Assembly (NCBI RefSeq): GCF_000183365.1
Contig: NC_014751.1
Location: forward strand, 868,001 to 932,000
DNA from: Mycoplasma leachii PG50
GTDB taxonomy: Bacteria; Bacillota_I; Bacilli_A; Mycoplasmatales; Mycoplasmataceae
Length of the DNA: 64,000 nt
Reading direction: 5' to 3'
Positions 1 to 8,841 of this stretch are shown here, one piece after another. The position numbers and the translations under genes are program-made. The notes beneath the pieces were generated by a model. It did not search any database. It had not been told where the DNA came from and saw nothing but the letters and a program-made list of their open reading frames with translations. Positions within the stretch are counted from its first letter, which is position 1; every line of letters starts with the position of its first letter.

Positions 1-33
1 CTTTTTACTTGCTTCTTGTATTGAAATAAACAT
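1..33 (-). CDS. 5' end of a gene leaving the window, possible HTH protein
   Basis: Only the first 11 codons are inside the window, reading MFISIQEASKK. A GGGAG ribosome binding site lies about 10 bases upstream of this ATG on the minus strand, which supports a real start. The opening resembles the first helix of small MerR/excisionase-like helix-turn-helix proteins (SIQEASKKW...), but eleven residues cannot prove this. The 34-179 gap between it and the next gene shows no other gene. Confidence 0.4.
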   Translation of the reverse strand, partial: MFISIQEASKK

Positions 34-179
34 CTAACTTAACTCCCTTTTAAAGTTATTTTAACCAATTTATTAACAATTCTATTTTAGTTTATTTATT
101 TTTATTAAAAGTGTATAGATCTATTTTTCATACTTTATTACATATTTACTTACTTATATTTGTTTTTTTTAGTATTATT

Positions 180-1046
180 TTATTCAATATCAACAACAGT
201 TAAACTTAAAGGTTTACCACCATATAATTCATCAAATTTTGCTTTATCAGATTTAAGATTATCTTTATATGTTATTATAGAGGTTTCAATGTATTTATCA
301 AAATCAAAACTTTTACTTTCTGTTGTATTTTTAGCTAGTTCAGGATATATATAAATATAATTATAAACATCTACAGTTTTAGTGCCTTTATCAATATTAA
401 CTTTAAAAATAATATTATTTGAACTTAAAAGGTGTACTACTATTTTATTATCTGAATCTTCTTGGATTGTATATTGTGAAAACTCATTTGATTTCAATTT
501 TCTAAAAGCACCAAATTCTAAACTATTTTTTTGTGTTTGATCACCTGTGATATTATTTTGAATATGATCATTTTCATTGTATATAGCATATATAAATCTA
601 TCAATATTAAATAATGTTCATAATCAATTTTTGGAAAATAAATCATGTATTACTTGTTTGTGATATTTTCATGCATATGGTTCTTTTTGTGGGTCAAAAT
701 CTGCATCATGGCGATAACTAGAAAATATGTTATTTACATAAAATAATGCTTCTTTTGCTGTATTAAAATAATTATTTTCATCTAATTTTCTTTGTTCTTC
801 AATATATTTTTGTTTTGCGTTAGCATCATTTTTTGTAGGATAAATAGTATTTAAAATATAATCTATATATTCAAATTTTGTGAAAGTATCTCATCGAGAT
901 CGAGATTTTTCTTTTTTTAAAACAATTTGATTATTTGATATTTGAGTTGTTTGTTTAATTTTTAAATATGGTGATAAAATTGCAAGAAAAGAGACTAAAA
1001 TTATTAAAAATATTATTAAAGAAAATGTATATTTTTTATTTTTCAT
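180..1046 (-). CDS. Membrane-anchored accessory protein of ABC module copy 1 (gene 5)
   Basis: A 288-residue protein with one N-terminal membrane segment (about residues 7-27) and no lipobox cysteine, so it is probably anchored with the rest outside the cell. Residues 140-151 read NWLWTLFNIDRF, a motif also found in the two genes upstream of it in the operon. Several TGA codons are read as Trp. It is the last gene of a five-gene minus-strand operon; its ATG overlaps the stop of the preceding gene by 11 bases, which indicates translational coupling. Homologues sit at 42179-43057 (broken) and 47822-48718, where the equivalent protein is a lipoprotein. I recognise no known family. The inference is an extracytoplasmic partner of the ABC permease; the substrate is unknown. 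Confidence 0.8.
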
Positions 1047-1899
1047 TTTCCTTTTCTCCTTTAAAAGTTAAAATAGAATCTCACGCTAATCCATATTCAC
1101 CAACTATATCTCTTTCAAATTTTTTATAACCTTCTTCATTGTGGTGATACAAAGCAACATGAATGGTATCAGAAATGGTTTGGACACTAATTCTTTCTGT
1201 ATTAGAATCTGGAAAGAAAATTATCTTATCAAATTTTAATTCATAATTTTGTTTGTTTTCTTTTAACTTAGAAACAACAAATCTAAAGATGATTTTAGAT
1301 TGTCTTATATATAAAAAGTTATTATCACTATGTTTTGATTCTTCACCGATTTGAAAATGATTAAAATACTTACTTTTTATTGAAAAATTTGTTTCATTTG
1401 GTGTTTTATTTCTAACTTTATTTAAAAAATCTGCTGTGTGTTCGGCGTCTGATTTTGCATCTTGTTCAAAATATCAATATTTATGAAAATTCAAATTAAA
1501 TTTTTCAATATTTGAGAGTGCAAACAGTCAATTTTTATTAAAAAAATTTATTAAATTAGAATAATCTTCAGTAGACTTACTATGTAAATACTTTTCACTT
1601 AATGTTTTAGCTTCTTTTAATAATTCTTTCTCTTTTTTTTGAGATTCTACAAAAATTAGTTCTTCATTTTTATTATTACCAAATACTAAATTTTTTATAT
1701 TGTTTATTATAGATTTGGTTTTTTCTGCTTTAGAATTATAATCAACTCCTGAAACTTCAAAACCGGTAGGTATTTTTAAAAGCAATTCATTTGGATTGCC
1801 CTTCATACTATAAAACAAAGCTACTGGAAAAATGATAATTTGAATGGCTGTTAAGAATAGTGAAAATCCAATGATAATTTTTTTTCTCTTTTTATCCAT
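1036..1899 (-). CDS. Membrane-anchored accessory protein of ABC module copy 1 (gene 4)
   Basis: A 287-residue protein with a basic N-terminus (MDKKRKK) followed by one hydrophobic segment (about 9-30), so most of it is predicted outside the membrane. Residues 123-133 (NWLFALSNIEKF region) match the motif in the neighbouring accessory proteins. A standard-code reading would stop at 1528; that TGA is the Trp of this motif. Its start lies 8 bases inside the end of the lipoprotein gene and its end overlaps the next start by 11 bases, so the operon is tightly coupled. Homologues are at 43044-43878 (frameshifted) and 48720-49550. Family and function are not recognised. Confidence 0.8.
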
Positions 1900-3016
1900 A
1901 TATGTATCTCATACTAAATCTAAATATATCTAATTCGTGTTTAGTATTTTCCTTTCTTTGTAGCGCTTCTTTATTAATTTCATTTATTGATTGCATTAAA
2001 ATGTCATTGTATTGGTGAGTTTCTTGAAATTTCATAAATGATTCATCATTATCTTTATATCTTTTATCTAAATATTGTTGTATGGAAAATTTAAAATCAG
2101 AACCATTTTCAATATCATAATCCTCAGGATCAAAATTTTCTTTTTCAATTTTTATTTTTCTGTTCAATTCATCAACTCTTTTTTTATGAATCATTTTTTC
2201 TAAGTTTTCCAATTGTTGCTTTAGCTGTTTTATATTATTTGAATTTTTTAAAATTAATAGATCGGGTAATATTTTAAGATAAACTTTATTATTAAACTCA
2301 TATTTTCAAATTTTAAGTACCTTATAATTGTCAAACACTAGGTATCATGCTTGCTTTTTTTTATAAATACTTTTTTCTTCAAATTTTACATATGAATAAT
2401 CTAATTTATCGCTTATTGTTTGGGTTTTTAATTCTTTAAGATCTTTGTCAGTTATATCTTTTATATCAAATGTTATTAATTCTATTGGTGCTTTATTTTT
2501 AATTTTTTGAACTGATGATTTGAAAAGTTCTTTTGTTTTATTAAAAAGAAATTCATCATTATATGTAATACCATTTATTTTTATGTCATCAATTTTTTTA
2601 TAATAATCACCATAAGGGTTAAATGTATATTGGAATTTATCAATATTATTAATTACTCAATATCAATCATTTGAAAGTGTATTTTCAATAACGCTTTTTG
2701 CAGTTAAATTAATCCCTTCATATTGAGAATTATGTCTTACATTTATGGAATTAAATATAGGATAAAAAGTTAATGCAAATCTTAATTCATCATATTTGCT
2801 ATATGGCTTATTTTCTTGCTGGTCTATATAAAGATCATAGGATTTATCTTTTTTTGTATATACCTCTAACATCTTTTTTATTGATTTGTTAGTGTATAAT
2901 TTAAATTCACTATCTTCTTGTTTAATTTGATTTATATTATTATTCTTTACTACACAACTTGTAACTGGTATAGCTAACATAAATAACGACAAGCTAGTTA
3001 TTAATAACTTTTTCAT
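1892..3016 (-). CDS. Lipoprotein of ABC module copy 1 (gene 3)
   Basis: A 374-residue protein with a lipoprotein signal peptide (MKKLLITSLSLFMLAIPVTSC; lipobox cysteine at residue 21). Mature residues are predicted to face outward. Residues 116-128 carry NDWYWVINNIDKF, the module-wide motif, followed by NPYG. The C-terminal half is charged and probably helical. It overlaps the ATPase gene by 23 bases at the 5' end and the next gene by 8 bases at the 3' end. A TGA at the motif and others downstream are Trp codons, so what looks like two short reading frames is one gene. Homologues are at 43865-45213 (frameshifted) and 49537-50484. It could be a substrate-binding or receptor lipoprotein, but it does not look like a classical solute-binding protein. 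Confidence 0.8.
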
Positions 3017-3698
3017 AAAATAGTTCCTCTAAATTTTTGTTTTTAATTCCTGAATAAAGAATATTTCCGTGATGAATTAAAGTAACTGAATTAACATATT
3101 TATCAATTTCAGATAATATGTGCGAACTAATTAAAATAGTTATATTTTTTTCTTTATTAATTTTTTGTAAAAAGTTAAATAGCTCAAATCTAGCGGTTGG
3201 ATCTAAATTAGCTGCTGGTTCATCTAAAATTAATACTTTTGGATCATGAAGTAAGGCTTGAATTAATAAAATTTTTTTCTTTTGACCAGATGAGAAGTTA
3301 TAAGGTTTTTCATTCATTAAATTTAAAATATTAAACATCTTTAAAAAATCATAAATTTTTTGTTTAGCTTCTTTTTTTGAAATATTAGATAGAATTGCTA
3401 AATTATATAAATATTCAAATGATGTTAATTCTTTTGGAAATAGTGCAATTTCAGGAACATAACCAACAAAAGATTTAGCTTCTGCTTTTTTAATATTAAT
3501 GTTATTAATTAATATATGACCTTTGTATTCAGTATGAGCACCAATAATGGTTTTAATAGTTGTTGTTTTACCAGCACCGTTTTCACCAATAAAAGCATGA
3601 AAATCACCATCAAATAAATTCATTGATATATTAAAAACACCACGATTTGTTTTGCTATATATTTTAGTTAAATTTATTATTTCTAAAATTTTTTTCAT
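2994..3698 (-). CDS. ABC transporter ATPase, module copy 1 (gene 2)
   Basis: A 234-residue ABC ATPase, normal length for a stand-alone nucleotide-binding subunit. It has Walker A GENGAGKTT (about 38-46), a signature loop in the variant form SSGQKKK in place of the usual SGGQ, Walker B LILDEPAANLDP and a switch histidine (SSHILSE). The sequence is closest in style to ABC-2/CcmA-type exporter ATPases. It sits 2 bases after the permease stop and overlaps the lipoprotein start, so it is translated with both. The copy at 45191-45895 has exactly the same length; the third module has none. It energises the membrane permease at 3701-5533 from the cytoplasm. The substrate is unknown. Confidence 0.9.
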   Translation of the reverse strand: MKKILEIINLTKIYSKTNRGVFNISMNLFDGDFHAFIGENGAGKTTTIKTIIGAHTEYKGHILINNINIKKAEAKSFVGYVPEIALFPKELTSFEYLYNLAILSNISKKEAKQKIYDFLKMFNILNLMNEKPYNFSSGQKKKILLIQALLHDPKVLILDEPAANLDPTARFELFNFLQKINKEKNITILISSHILSEIDKYVNSVTLIHHGNILYSGIKNKNLEELFYEKVINN

Positions 3699-3700
3699 AC

Positions 3701-5533
3701 TTATTTATATTCCTTTCTTAGATAAATCTTAAATACTATTCCAAACAAACCAATAATTATTAATATTCATACAAAAACTAAAATGTTATTATTTACAACC
3801 CTTTTTGATCTAACTATTGAGAATAACTCATCATTAGATTGAAATAAAAAGTTATCTTTACTTTTTCTTAGTTTAAATCTTTTTTTAACATTGTATTCTT
3901 TTTTGTTTGTAACACTATTAATTGAATTTCTATCTTTAACAAATATAGTTGGTTCATACTTTTCATATCCACCTATTTTGTAATTAAATTCATTTATTTT
4001 TATATTTACTTGGAAATTACCAAATCCTTTATTTTCAGGATTTTTAATAAGTGAATCAAATAAAACTGTATCTTGGTAATTAAAGTAAATATAATTTAAT
4101 AAACTAACAACAAGATAAATTTTTCTTTCAATTTCAGTTTGTAAAATTTGTTCTTTAATTGCTCTTGGATTAAAAATAGTTACATTATGATTGTTGTATG
4201 TATTAATATCACTTTGTTTATTGTTTACATATTTTGAAATACTTTCAATTATTTTATGATGATTTTCAATTAAATCATTTTTTAAGTTTTTATTAATTGA
4301 ATTGTTAACAAATTTTTTAGCAATTTCATTAAATTTTTTATCCTTTAATGCTTGATGAACAAATTCTCATTTTATTCTTCCAGCTAAACTATTATCATTT
4401 GAAAATTGTTGTTCATCTTCTGGAAAGTCTGTTTTATTAGTATCTGCACCCTCACGAGCATAAATAATATCTCTATTAACACTATCTGTCTTAATTACTG
4501 AGTTAGCTTTTAGTAATCCTGGAACAATATATTTTTGTTTTTCTTTATTTTCATCAATAACTAAATATTTTTTTTGTTTTGCTTTTTTTTCTAGTTTATA
4601 TTTATATGAGATATCATCTAGGTTGTTGTAATAAACATAATCTGACAAGTTAGATGCATTATTGTTAATAGGACTAAAAATATTCTTATTTCTAATATTA
4701 AAAATATTAACTAATTGATATGGCACTGAAATTAATGAATAAATTTGTCAGCTACTTGATGAATTATTAGAATATTTGACGACTGATGTTAAATATTCTT
4801 CTTGTTCATCACCAAAACCTTTATATTCTGGTCCATTAGAAATTAATAATAGTTCATCTTTATTATTATTTAAATAAAATGGCTCAACATTTAATTCATT
4901 TCCAGAATGATGGTATGGGAATTTTCTATTAATATAAGAACTAGCAATATTAACATTACTTGATACATTAGCTGAAATTATAGATCCAGTTAATATTAAA
5001 GGTACAAAAAGAATTAATGGAACTGTCATTGATATTTTTTGATTTAATTTATTAGATAATAAAGCAACTAATAATCCAACCATTAAATAAGTTACTAATG
5101 AAACAAACATTAATAATAGTGAATATAAGATCAAATCTTTAAATGAGTGAATTGCATATAAAGAAATTAATCCGCAAATAAATAACACAAAAGATCATAA
5201 TAATCCAAAGAAAGTTAAACTAGCTAGTTTTCCTAAAACAATATTTTTTCTTGAAATAGGTTTTGATAAAGTAATAATCTCAATTCCTTCGTTTTCTAAA
5301 TCTTTAAAAATATTTAAAGATTTAATAGAACTAAATACAACAGTTGTTAAAATTAGAGCGATTGTATATAAAAAACCTGATAATTCTAAATATTTATCAC
5401 TAACAACAAATTTAAAAACTAAACCTATAATAAATGAAATTACAGTTATAACTCCTGGCATAAAAATAGAACTTTTCTTTTTAAAAGTAATATTGAATGC
5501 AAAAAAAGCATATCTTAATAGTGTGTTGTTCAT
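3701..5533 (-). CDS. ABC permease with large extracellular domain, module copy 1 (gene 1)
   Basis: A 610-residue membrane protein. The N-terminal third has about six hydrophobic segments in an ABC-2-like arrangement. Next comes a hydrophilic region of roughly 330 residues with the recognisable stretches YHHSGNE, YNNLDDISYKYKLEKK and a VPGLL segment, then one final C-terminal membrane helix and a basic tail. This topology would place the large domain outside the cell. Several TGA codons are Trp. It is the first gene of the module and lies 59 bases downstream of a dyad with an embedded -10 box. Homologues are at 45897-47720 (broken) and 50503-52341 (612 residues). Export of, or force transmission to, the three downstream surface proteins is possible but unproven. 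Confidence 0.8.
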
Positions 5534-5591
5534 AAAAATCCTTCCAATTTATTTAAATTAAAAAAGCTAAATAATTAATTTATTTATCTTA

Positions 5592-5608
5592 TTTATAAAA
5601 ATTATAAA
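5592..5608 (-). promoter_or_regulatory. 17-bp dyad with -10 box upstream of module copy 1
   Basis: A perfect dyad (TTTATAA, 3-base spacer, TTATAAA) that on the minus strand contains TATAAT at 5606-5601. The same element is present upstream of the other two permease genes (47765-47781, 16 of 17 identical; 52371-52387, identical). It is a plausible promoter core and may also be an operator. No convincing -35 box is visible. Confidence 0.5.
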
Positions 5609-5668
5609 TAAATGAAAATAAAAATATATAATTTTTCGTTTTTTAACTAAAATTTCAGTTTATTTATT

Positions 5669-5696
5669 AAGAAGTTTAATTTTTAATTAACTTCTT
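5669..5696. repeat. Inverted repeat in divergent intergenic region 5534-5863
   Basis: AAGAAGTT and AACTTCTT arms continue inwards through an A/T stem with one unpaired base. The 330-base region between the divergent permease and kinase genes is almost pure A+T and holds this palindrome and the dyad at 5592. A terminator would be pointless between divergent genes, so a protein site or a chance A/T palindrome is more likely. Confidence 0.3.
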
Positions 5697-5863
5697 TAAT
5701 TTAAAACACTAAAAAATAAAAAATCATTGAAATTTTTTTATCAAATATTTTAAAATTTTTCTCTAATATTAGAATTATTCAAAATAATTATTCTTAATTC
5801 AAAATATTAAAATATAAAATTCTATTTGTTAAAATTTTAGTAATTTACAATACTGGAGGCATT

Positions 5864-6511
5864 ATGAGGATAACCATTTTTGGTACAACTGGAGCCGGAA
5901 AAACTACATTACTTAAAAATCTAAAAAAGCTATTAAATGAATCTTATGTTTATGTTGCAGAAACAAGTTTAGAATGTCCTTATTATGAACAAGCATATAA
6001 TGATAACAGTCCTAATCTTCAAGACTTAAATTATAAATTAGATTTATGAATGTTGGCTGATAGAATGAGGTCTTTTAAAAATTATGCAAATAATGATTAT
6101 GTAATTTATGATAGAAGTGTATTAGATTCTATGGTATTTGCTCAAACAGATCATTCATATGGGCGTTTAAACGATGTTGATTATGAAGTTTTTAAAGATT
6201 ATTTTATGACTTGTGTATTACCTAATTTATTTGATAAAGATTTTCATAACAAAAACTTTGATATTGCTATTTATTTAAGAGTTAGTCCTAAAAAAGCAAT
6301 TGAACGCGTTGTTAAGCGTGGACGTGTTCCTGAATTTTCTACTAATAAAGAATTTTGATATAACTTAGCAAGTTCATATGATTTATGATATGAAGCATAT
6401 AAAGAGATTGTTCCATTTTGAGTTATTGATGCTAATAATGATGATCCAATCCAATGTGCTAAACAAATTGCTGAAAAGATCAATCAATTTGATAAACAAA
6501 AAAATAATTAG
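5864..6511 (+). CDS. Deoxynucleoside kinase (deoxyadenosine/deoxyguanosine kinase family)
   Basis: A 215-residue kinase of the dCK/dGK/dNK family that phosphorylates deoxynucleosides in the purine salvage pathway. The P-loop GTTGAGKT is at residues 7-14 and the family motif DRS at 83-85. The lid contains an Arg-rich stretch (ERVVKRGR). Length is normal. A good GGAGG site precedes the ATG. Several TGA codons are Trp (residue 62 and others). Mycoplasmas lack de novo purine synthesis and depend on such kinases; a characterised M. mycoides enzyme of this family prefers deoxyadenosine, but specificity here is inference. It converges with a purA remnant. Confidence 0.9.
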
Positions 6512-6691
6512 AGTTTTAATCGTTACTTTATGTCTTTTATTATTAAACTCAATCATATGTCCAGCACTATCTCCACCAGCAAATCTTACAACAGCATCTG
6601 CTTTTTGGCTAAAATAATCTGTAATCTTTCCTTTACCTTCATCTCCTCATTGATTTCCTACAATAACTAATGACTTATAGTTGTTTTTCAT
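6512..6691 (-). pseudogene. purA: 5' remnant of purA (adenylosuccinate synthetase)
   Basis: Read from the ATG at 6691, with TGA as Trp, the first 60 codons give the unmistakable PurA N-terminus: [17 protein letters not shown], then [15 protein letters not shown] and IEFNN. The intact enzyme has about 430 residues; here homology ends at the 3' end of the kinase gene, which is encoded on the other strand. An RBS-like AAGGAGAAG precedes the start, so the truncated frame may still be translated. Most likely a deletion or rearrangement scar. Whether a full purA exists elsewhere cannot be seen here. Confidence 0.8.
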
Positions 6692-6847
6692 AACTTCTCC
6701 TTAAGAACATTTTTAAAATATCTAATAAATTATTAGAGTCTTAAAAAATTCGTTATATTATTATTTAGCTTTTATTCCAATAAAATTTGTAAAAAATTAA
6801 AATTTTTAAATCATTAATCATTCTAACTAATTAAAAAGATTTAACTA

Positions 6848-6885
6848 AATAAAAAAGTACACTTCATCTATTTAAAGAGTGTACT
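6848..6885 (-). terminator. Rho-independent terminator of tatD
   Basis: Stem AGTACACT/AGTGTACT (6856-6863 with 6878-6885), followed on the minus strand by a T-run. It lies about 90 bases downstream of the tatD stop. The rest of 6692-6974 shows no gene. Confidence 0.8.
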
Positions 6886-6974
6886 ACGAAAATATTATTA
6901 ACAATGTGTATGTAAATAAAATTTTAGACATATTTTATATATGATAAATTAACAAATACTAATTAAAAACTATA

Positions 6975-7775
6975 TTAATTTAAATTAAAAATTTTTTTAC
7001 TATTTTGAGTTGTAATTCTAATTACTTCTTTAACATCGATATTTTTTAATTCAGCTATTTTTAAAGCAGTTAAGTAAATGTATTTAGGATGGTTCACTTG
7101 TCCTCTGTAAGGATCAGGAGTTAAGTAAGGAGCATCTGTTTCTAATAACATTTTTTCAAGCGGAATAATTTTAACTGCTTTTTGAAGATCTTTAGCATTT
7201 TTAAAAGTAACAGCCCCACCAATGTTAATATAGCAATCTAAATCTAAAAACTTTTGAGCATAAACATCATTAGCTGAAAAACAATGTATGACTTTTGTGA
7301 CTTGATTTATATCTTTTATAATTTCTATAACATCATCATAAGCTTGAAATTGATCTTTTTGATCTCTAATATGCATTTGTAAAACTTTATTATATTTAAT
7401 TGCTAAATCAATATGTTTTTTAAAAAACTCTTTTTGTTTTTTAATATCTTCTTTTGAATAAAAATAATCTAAACCAGTTTCACCAATGCAAACTACTTTT
7501 TTATTTGTAATTAGTTGTTCTAATTCATCAAATACTGAATCGTTAAAATTTTGTACTTCATTTGGATGAATAGCAATACTTGCAAAAACATTTTCAAATT
7601 GTTCAGAAAACTCAATAGCTTTTTTTGAAGAAGTTAAATCAAAACTAGAACATAACCAAGCAGTAACATATTCTTTTTGTGCTTCTTTAATTAGTTGTTC
7701 TATATTAGCATCTTTGTATTTTAAATCATCATTAAAATGTATGTGATTATCAAATATTTTATTGTTATCAATCAT
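6975..7775 (-). CDS. tatD: TatD-family metal-dependent DNase/hydrolase
   Basis: A 266-residue TIM-barrel hydrolase of normal length. Metal ligands expected for the family are visible: HIH at 11-13, the glutamate in GETGLD, a histidine in QMHIRD, a histidine in VIHCFSA and the aspartate in ETDAPYLTP. TatD proteins are 3'-5' exonucleases and DNA-processing enzymes in the cytoplasm. A GGAGGT ribosome binding site precedes the ATG. It is a single-gene unit with its own terminator at 6848-6885. No TGA codon interrupts the frame. Confidence 0.92.
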   Translation of the reverse strand: MIDNNKIFDNHIHFNDDLKYKDANIEQLIKEAQKEYVTAWLCSSFDLTSSKKAIEFSEQFENVFASIAIHPNEVQNFNDSVFDELEQLITNKKVVCIGETGLDYFYSKEDIKKQKEFFKKHIDLAIKYNKVLQMHIRDQKDQFQAYDDVIEIIKDINQVTKVIHCFSANDVYAQKFLDLDCYINIGGAVTFKNAKDLQKAVKIIPLEKMLLETDAPYLTPDPYRGQVNHPKYIYLTALKIAELKNIDVKEVIRITTQNSKKIFNLN

Positions 7776-7897
7776 ATTAACTACCTCCTAACTATATTCT
7801 TATTAAATAATTTTAAAATAATTTCTTGTAGTTTAATTTTCAAATATAAAAGATAAAGGCAATTTTAATATTTATACATTTTAATAACTTAATAAAA

Positions 7898-7926
7898 TAA
7901 AAAAATAGTCTATCGACTATTTTTAT
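7898..7926 (-). terminator. Terminator after tRNA-Cys
   Basis: Stem AAAAATAGTC/GACTATTTTT with a TATC loop, immediately 3' of the tRNA on the minus strand and followed by T-rich sequence. The hairpin could work in both directions. Confidence 0.75.
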
Positions 7927-7935
7927 TTTTTCAAA

Positions 7936-8010
7936 TGGAGGCAACAATCGGATTCGAACCGATGATCAGGGTGTTGCAGACCCACGCCTTAGCCGCTTGG
8001 CCATGTTGCC
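7936..8010 (-). tRNA. tRNA-Cys (anticodon GCA)
   Basis: A 75-nt cloverleaf with encoded CCA. The acceptor GGCAACA pairs with TGTTGCC. The D arm is GCC/GGC. The anticodon stem is TGGGT/ACCCT (the outer pair is a T-T mismatch) around loop CTGCAAC with anticodon GCA. The T arm is ATCGG/CCGAT with loop TTCGAAT and a discriminator T before CCA. It stands alone, downstream of a minus-strand region without coding potential. Confidence 0.95.
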
Positions 8011-8150
8011 ATAAATAATACTTATTTAATTATATTAAAAAAAACTATATATTAATAGTTTTTATTATTATAAAGGTGTATTTATTACAACTTATACTAC
8101 TCATATTCACTTAATACTAAGATTTGTTTTTTAATTTTACTGCATTTTAT

Positions 8151-8181
8151 TTGACACTATATATATATATATATATATAAT
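8151..8181 (+). promoter_or_regulatory. TA-repeat promoter of lipoprotein gene 1
   Basis: A consensus -35 TTGACA (8151-8156) and -10 TATAAT (8176-8181) are separated by 19 bases made of C plus nine TA units. Phase-variable Vmm/Vmc lipoproteins of the mycoides cluster are known to be switched by changes in the number of TA units in exactly this spacer. The 19-base spacing is above the usual optimum near 17, so low activity is inferred. Confidence 0.75.
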
Positions 8182-8224
8182 CTGTCTTATCAAAAGATAA
8201 ACAACCAATTGTAAAGGACATTAT

Positions 8225-8638
8225 ATGAAAAAATTATTAACATTACTAGGTTCAATATCAGTAGTTGCTAGTGGGGGAGCTGTTGCGGTTGCATGTGGTA
8301 ACGCGTCAACTAATGATAAAATAGATAGAGCAGAAGGTGAACAGGCTGATCAAGCTCAAAAAGATGGAAAAGCACCTAACTCAGGTGGACAAGCCGATCA
8401 AGCTCAAGGAGATAAAGCAAAAGCTAACATAAAAGATGAAGAATCAAGTAAACTTGGTGGTTCAAATGGAGAACAAAACGGTAAACAATTAAGCAAGACT
8501 ACATCTCATAATTTAACTCAAGAAGAAATTCGAGATAATTTAATAAAAGAAGAAAAGAAAAATAAAGAATTACGAGAAAAAAGAAAAGAAAAATTGGAAA
8601 ATTTCAAGAAAACAAATGAATATAAGTATTATAAATAA
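8225..8638 (+). CDS. Phase-variable surface lipoprotein, Vmm/Vmc-like (copy 1)
   Basis: A 137-residue lipoprotein with signal peptide ending in AVACGN (lipobox Cys about residue 24). The mature part is hydrophilic and contains imperfect repeats around QADQAQ..GKAPNSGG and a lysine/glutamate-rich C-terminus. AAAGGA precedes the ATG. The promoter, leader and about the first 90 codons are nearly identical to the inverted copy at 10154-10567; the C-termini differ. The length and TA-spacer promoter match the Vmc/Vmm lipoproteins of M. capricolum and M. mycoides, which are displayed on the surface and switched by TA slippage. Only a weak 4-bp hairpin with a T-run is visible just after the stop. Confidence 0.85.
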   Translation: MKKLLTLLGSISVVASGGAVAVACGNASTNDKIDRAEGEQADQAQKDGKAPNSGGQADQAQGDKAKANIKDEESSKLGGSNGEQNGKQLSKTTSHNLTQEEIRDNLIKEEKKNKELREKRKEKLENFKKTNEYKYYK

Positions 8639-8728
8639 AGAATAATTCTTTTTTTTGAAAAATAAGATATTTTCTAACTTTTTACTTTTAAGGATTTAAA
8701 AACATAAAAGTATTGTTTTATAGAATTT

Positions 8729-8788
8729 AAACTAGAACAAAATATTTAGAAAAATAATTGTGCTTGTTTGAATATTTTGTCCTAGTTT
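8729..8788. repeat. 60-bp inverted repeat resembling solo IS ends
   Basis: The outer 18 bases (AAACTAGAACAAAATATT and its inverted partner) match at 17 of 18 positions. The left 44 bases also resemble the right terminus of the IS at 8842-10155 with only a few differences, including the internal TAATTGTGCTTGTTTGAATATT-like stretch. It lies 40-110 bases after lipoprotein gene 1 and could fold into a long hairpin. It looks like a MITE-like or collapsed IS end. Confidence 0.5.
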
Positions 8789-8841
8789 AGCTAGTATAAA
8801 TGGGGGTTTTAAATTTAATATTAAAAATTTTTATTTAAACT

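Noticed and set aside
5669..5696. Inverted repeat as a transcription terminator
   Set aside because: It lies between divergent genes and is almost pure A/T with no GC core; a terminator there would have no transcript to end.
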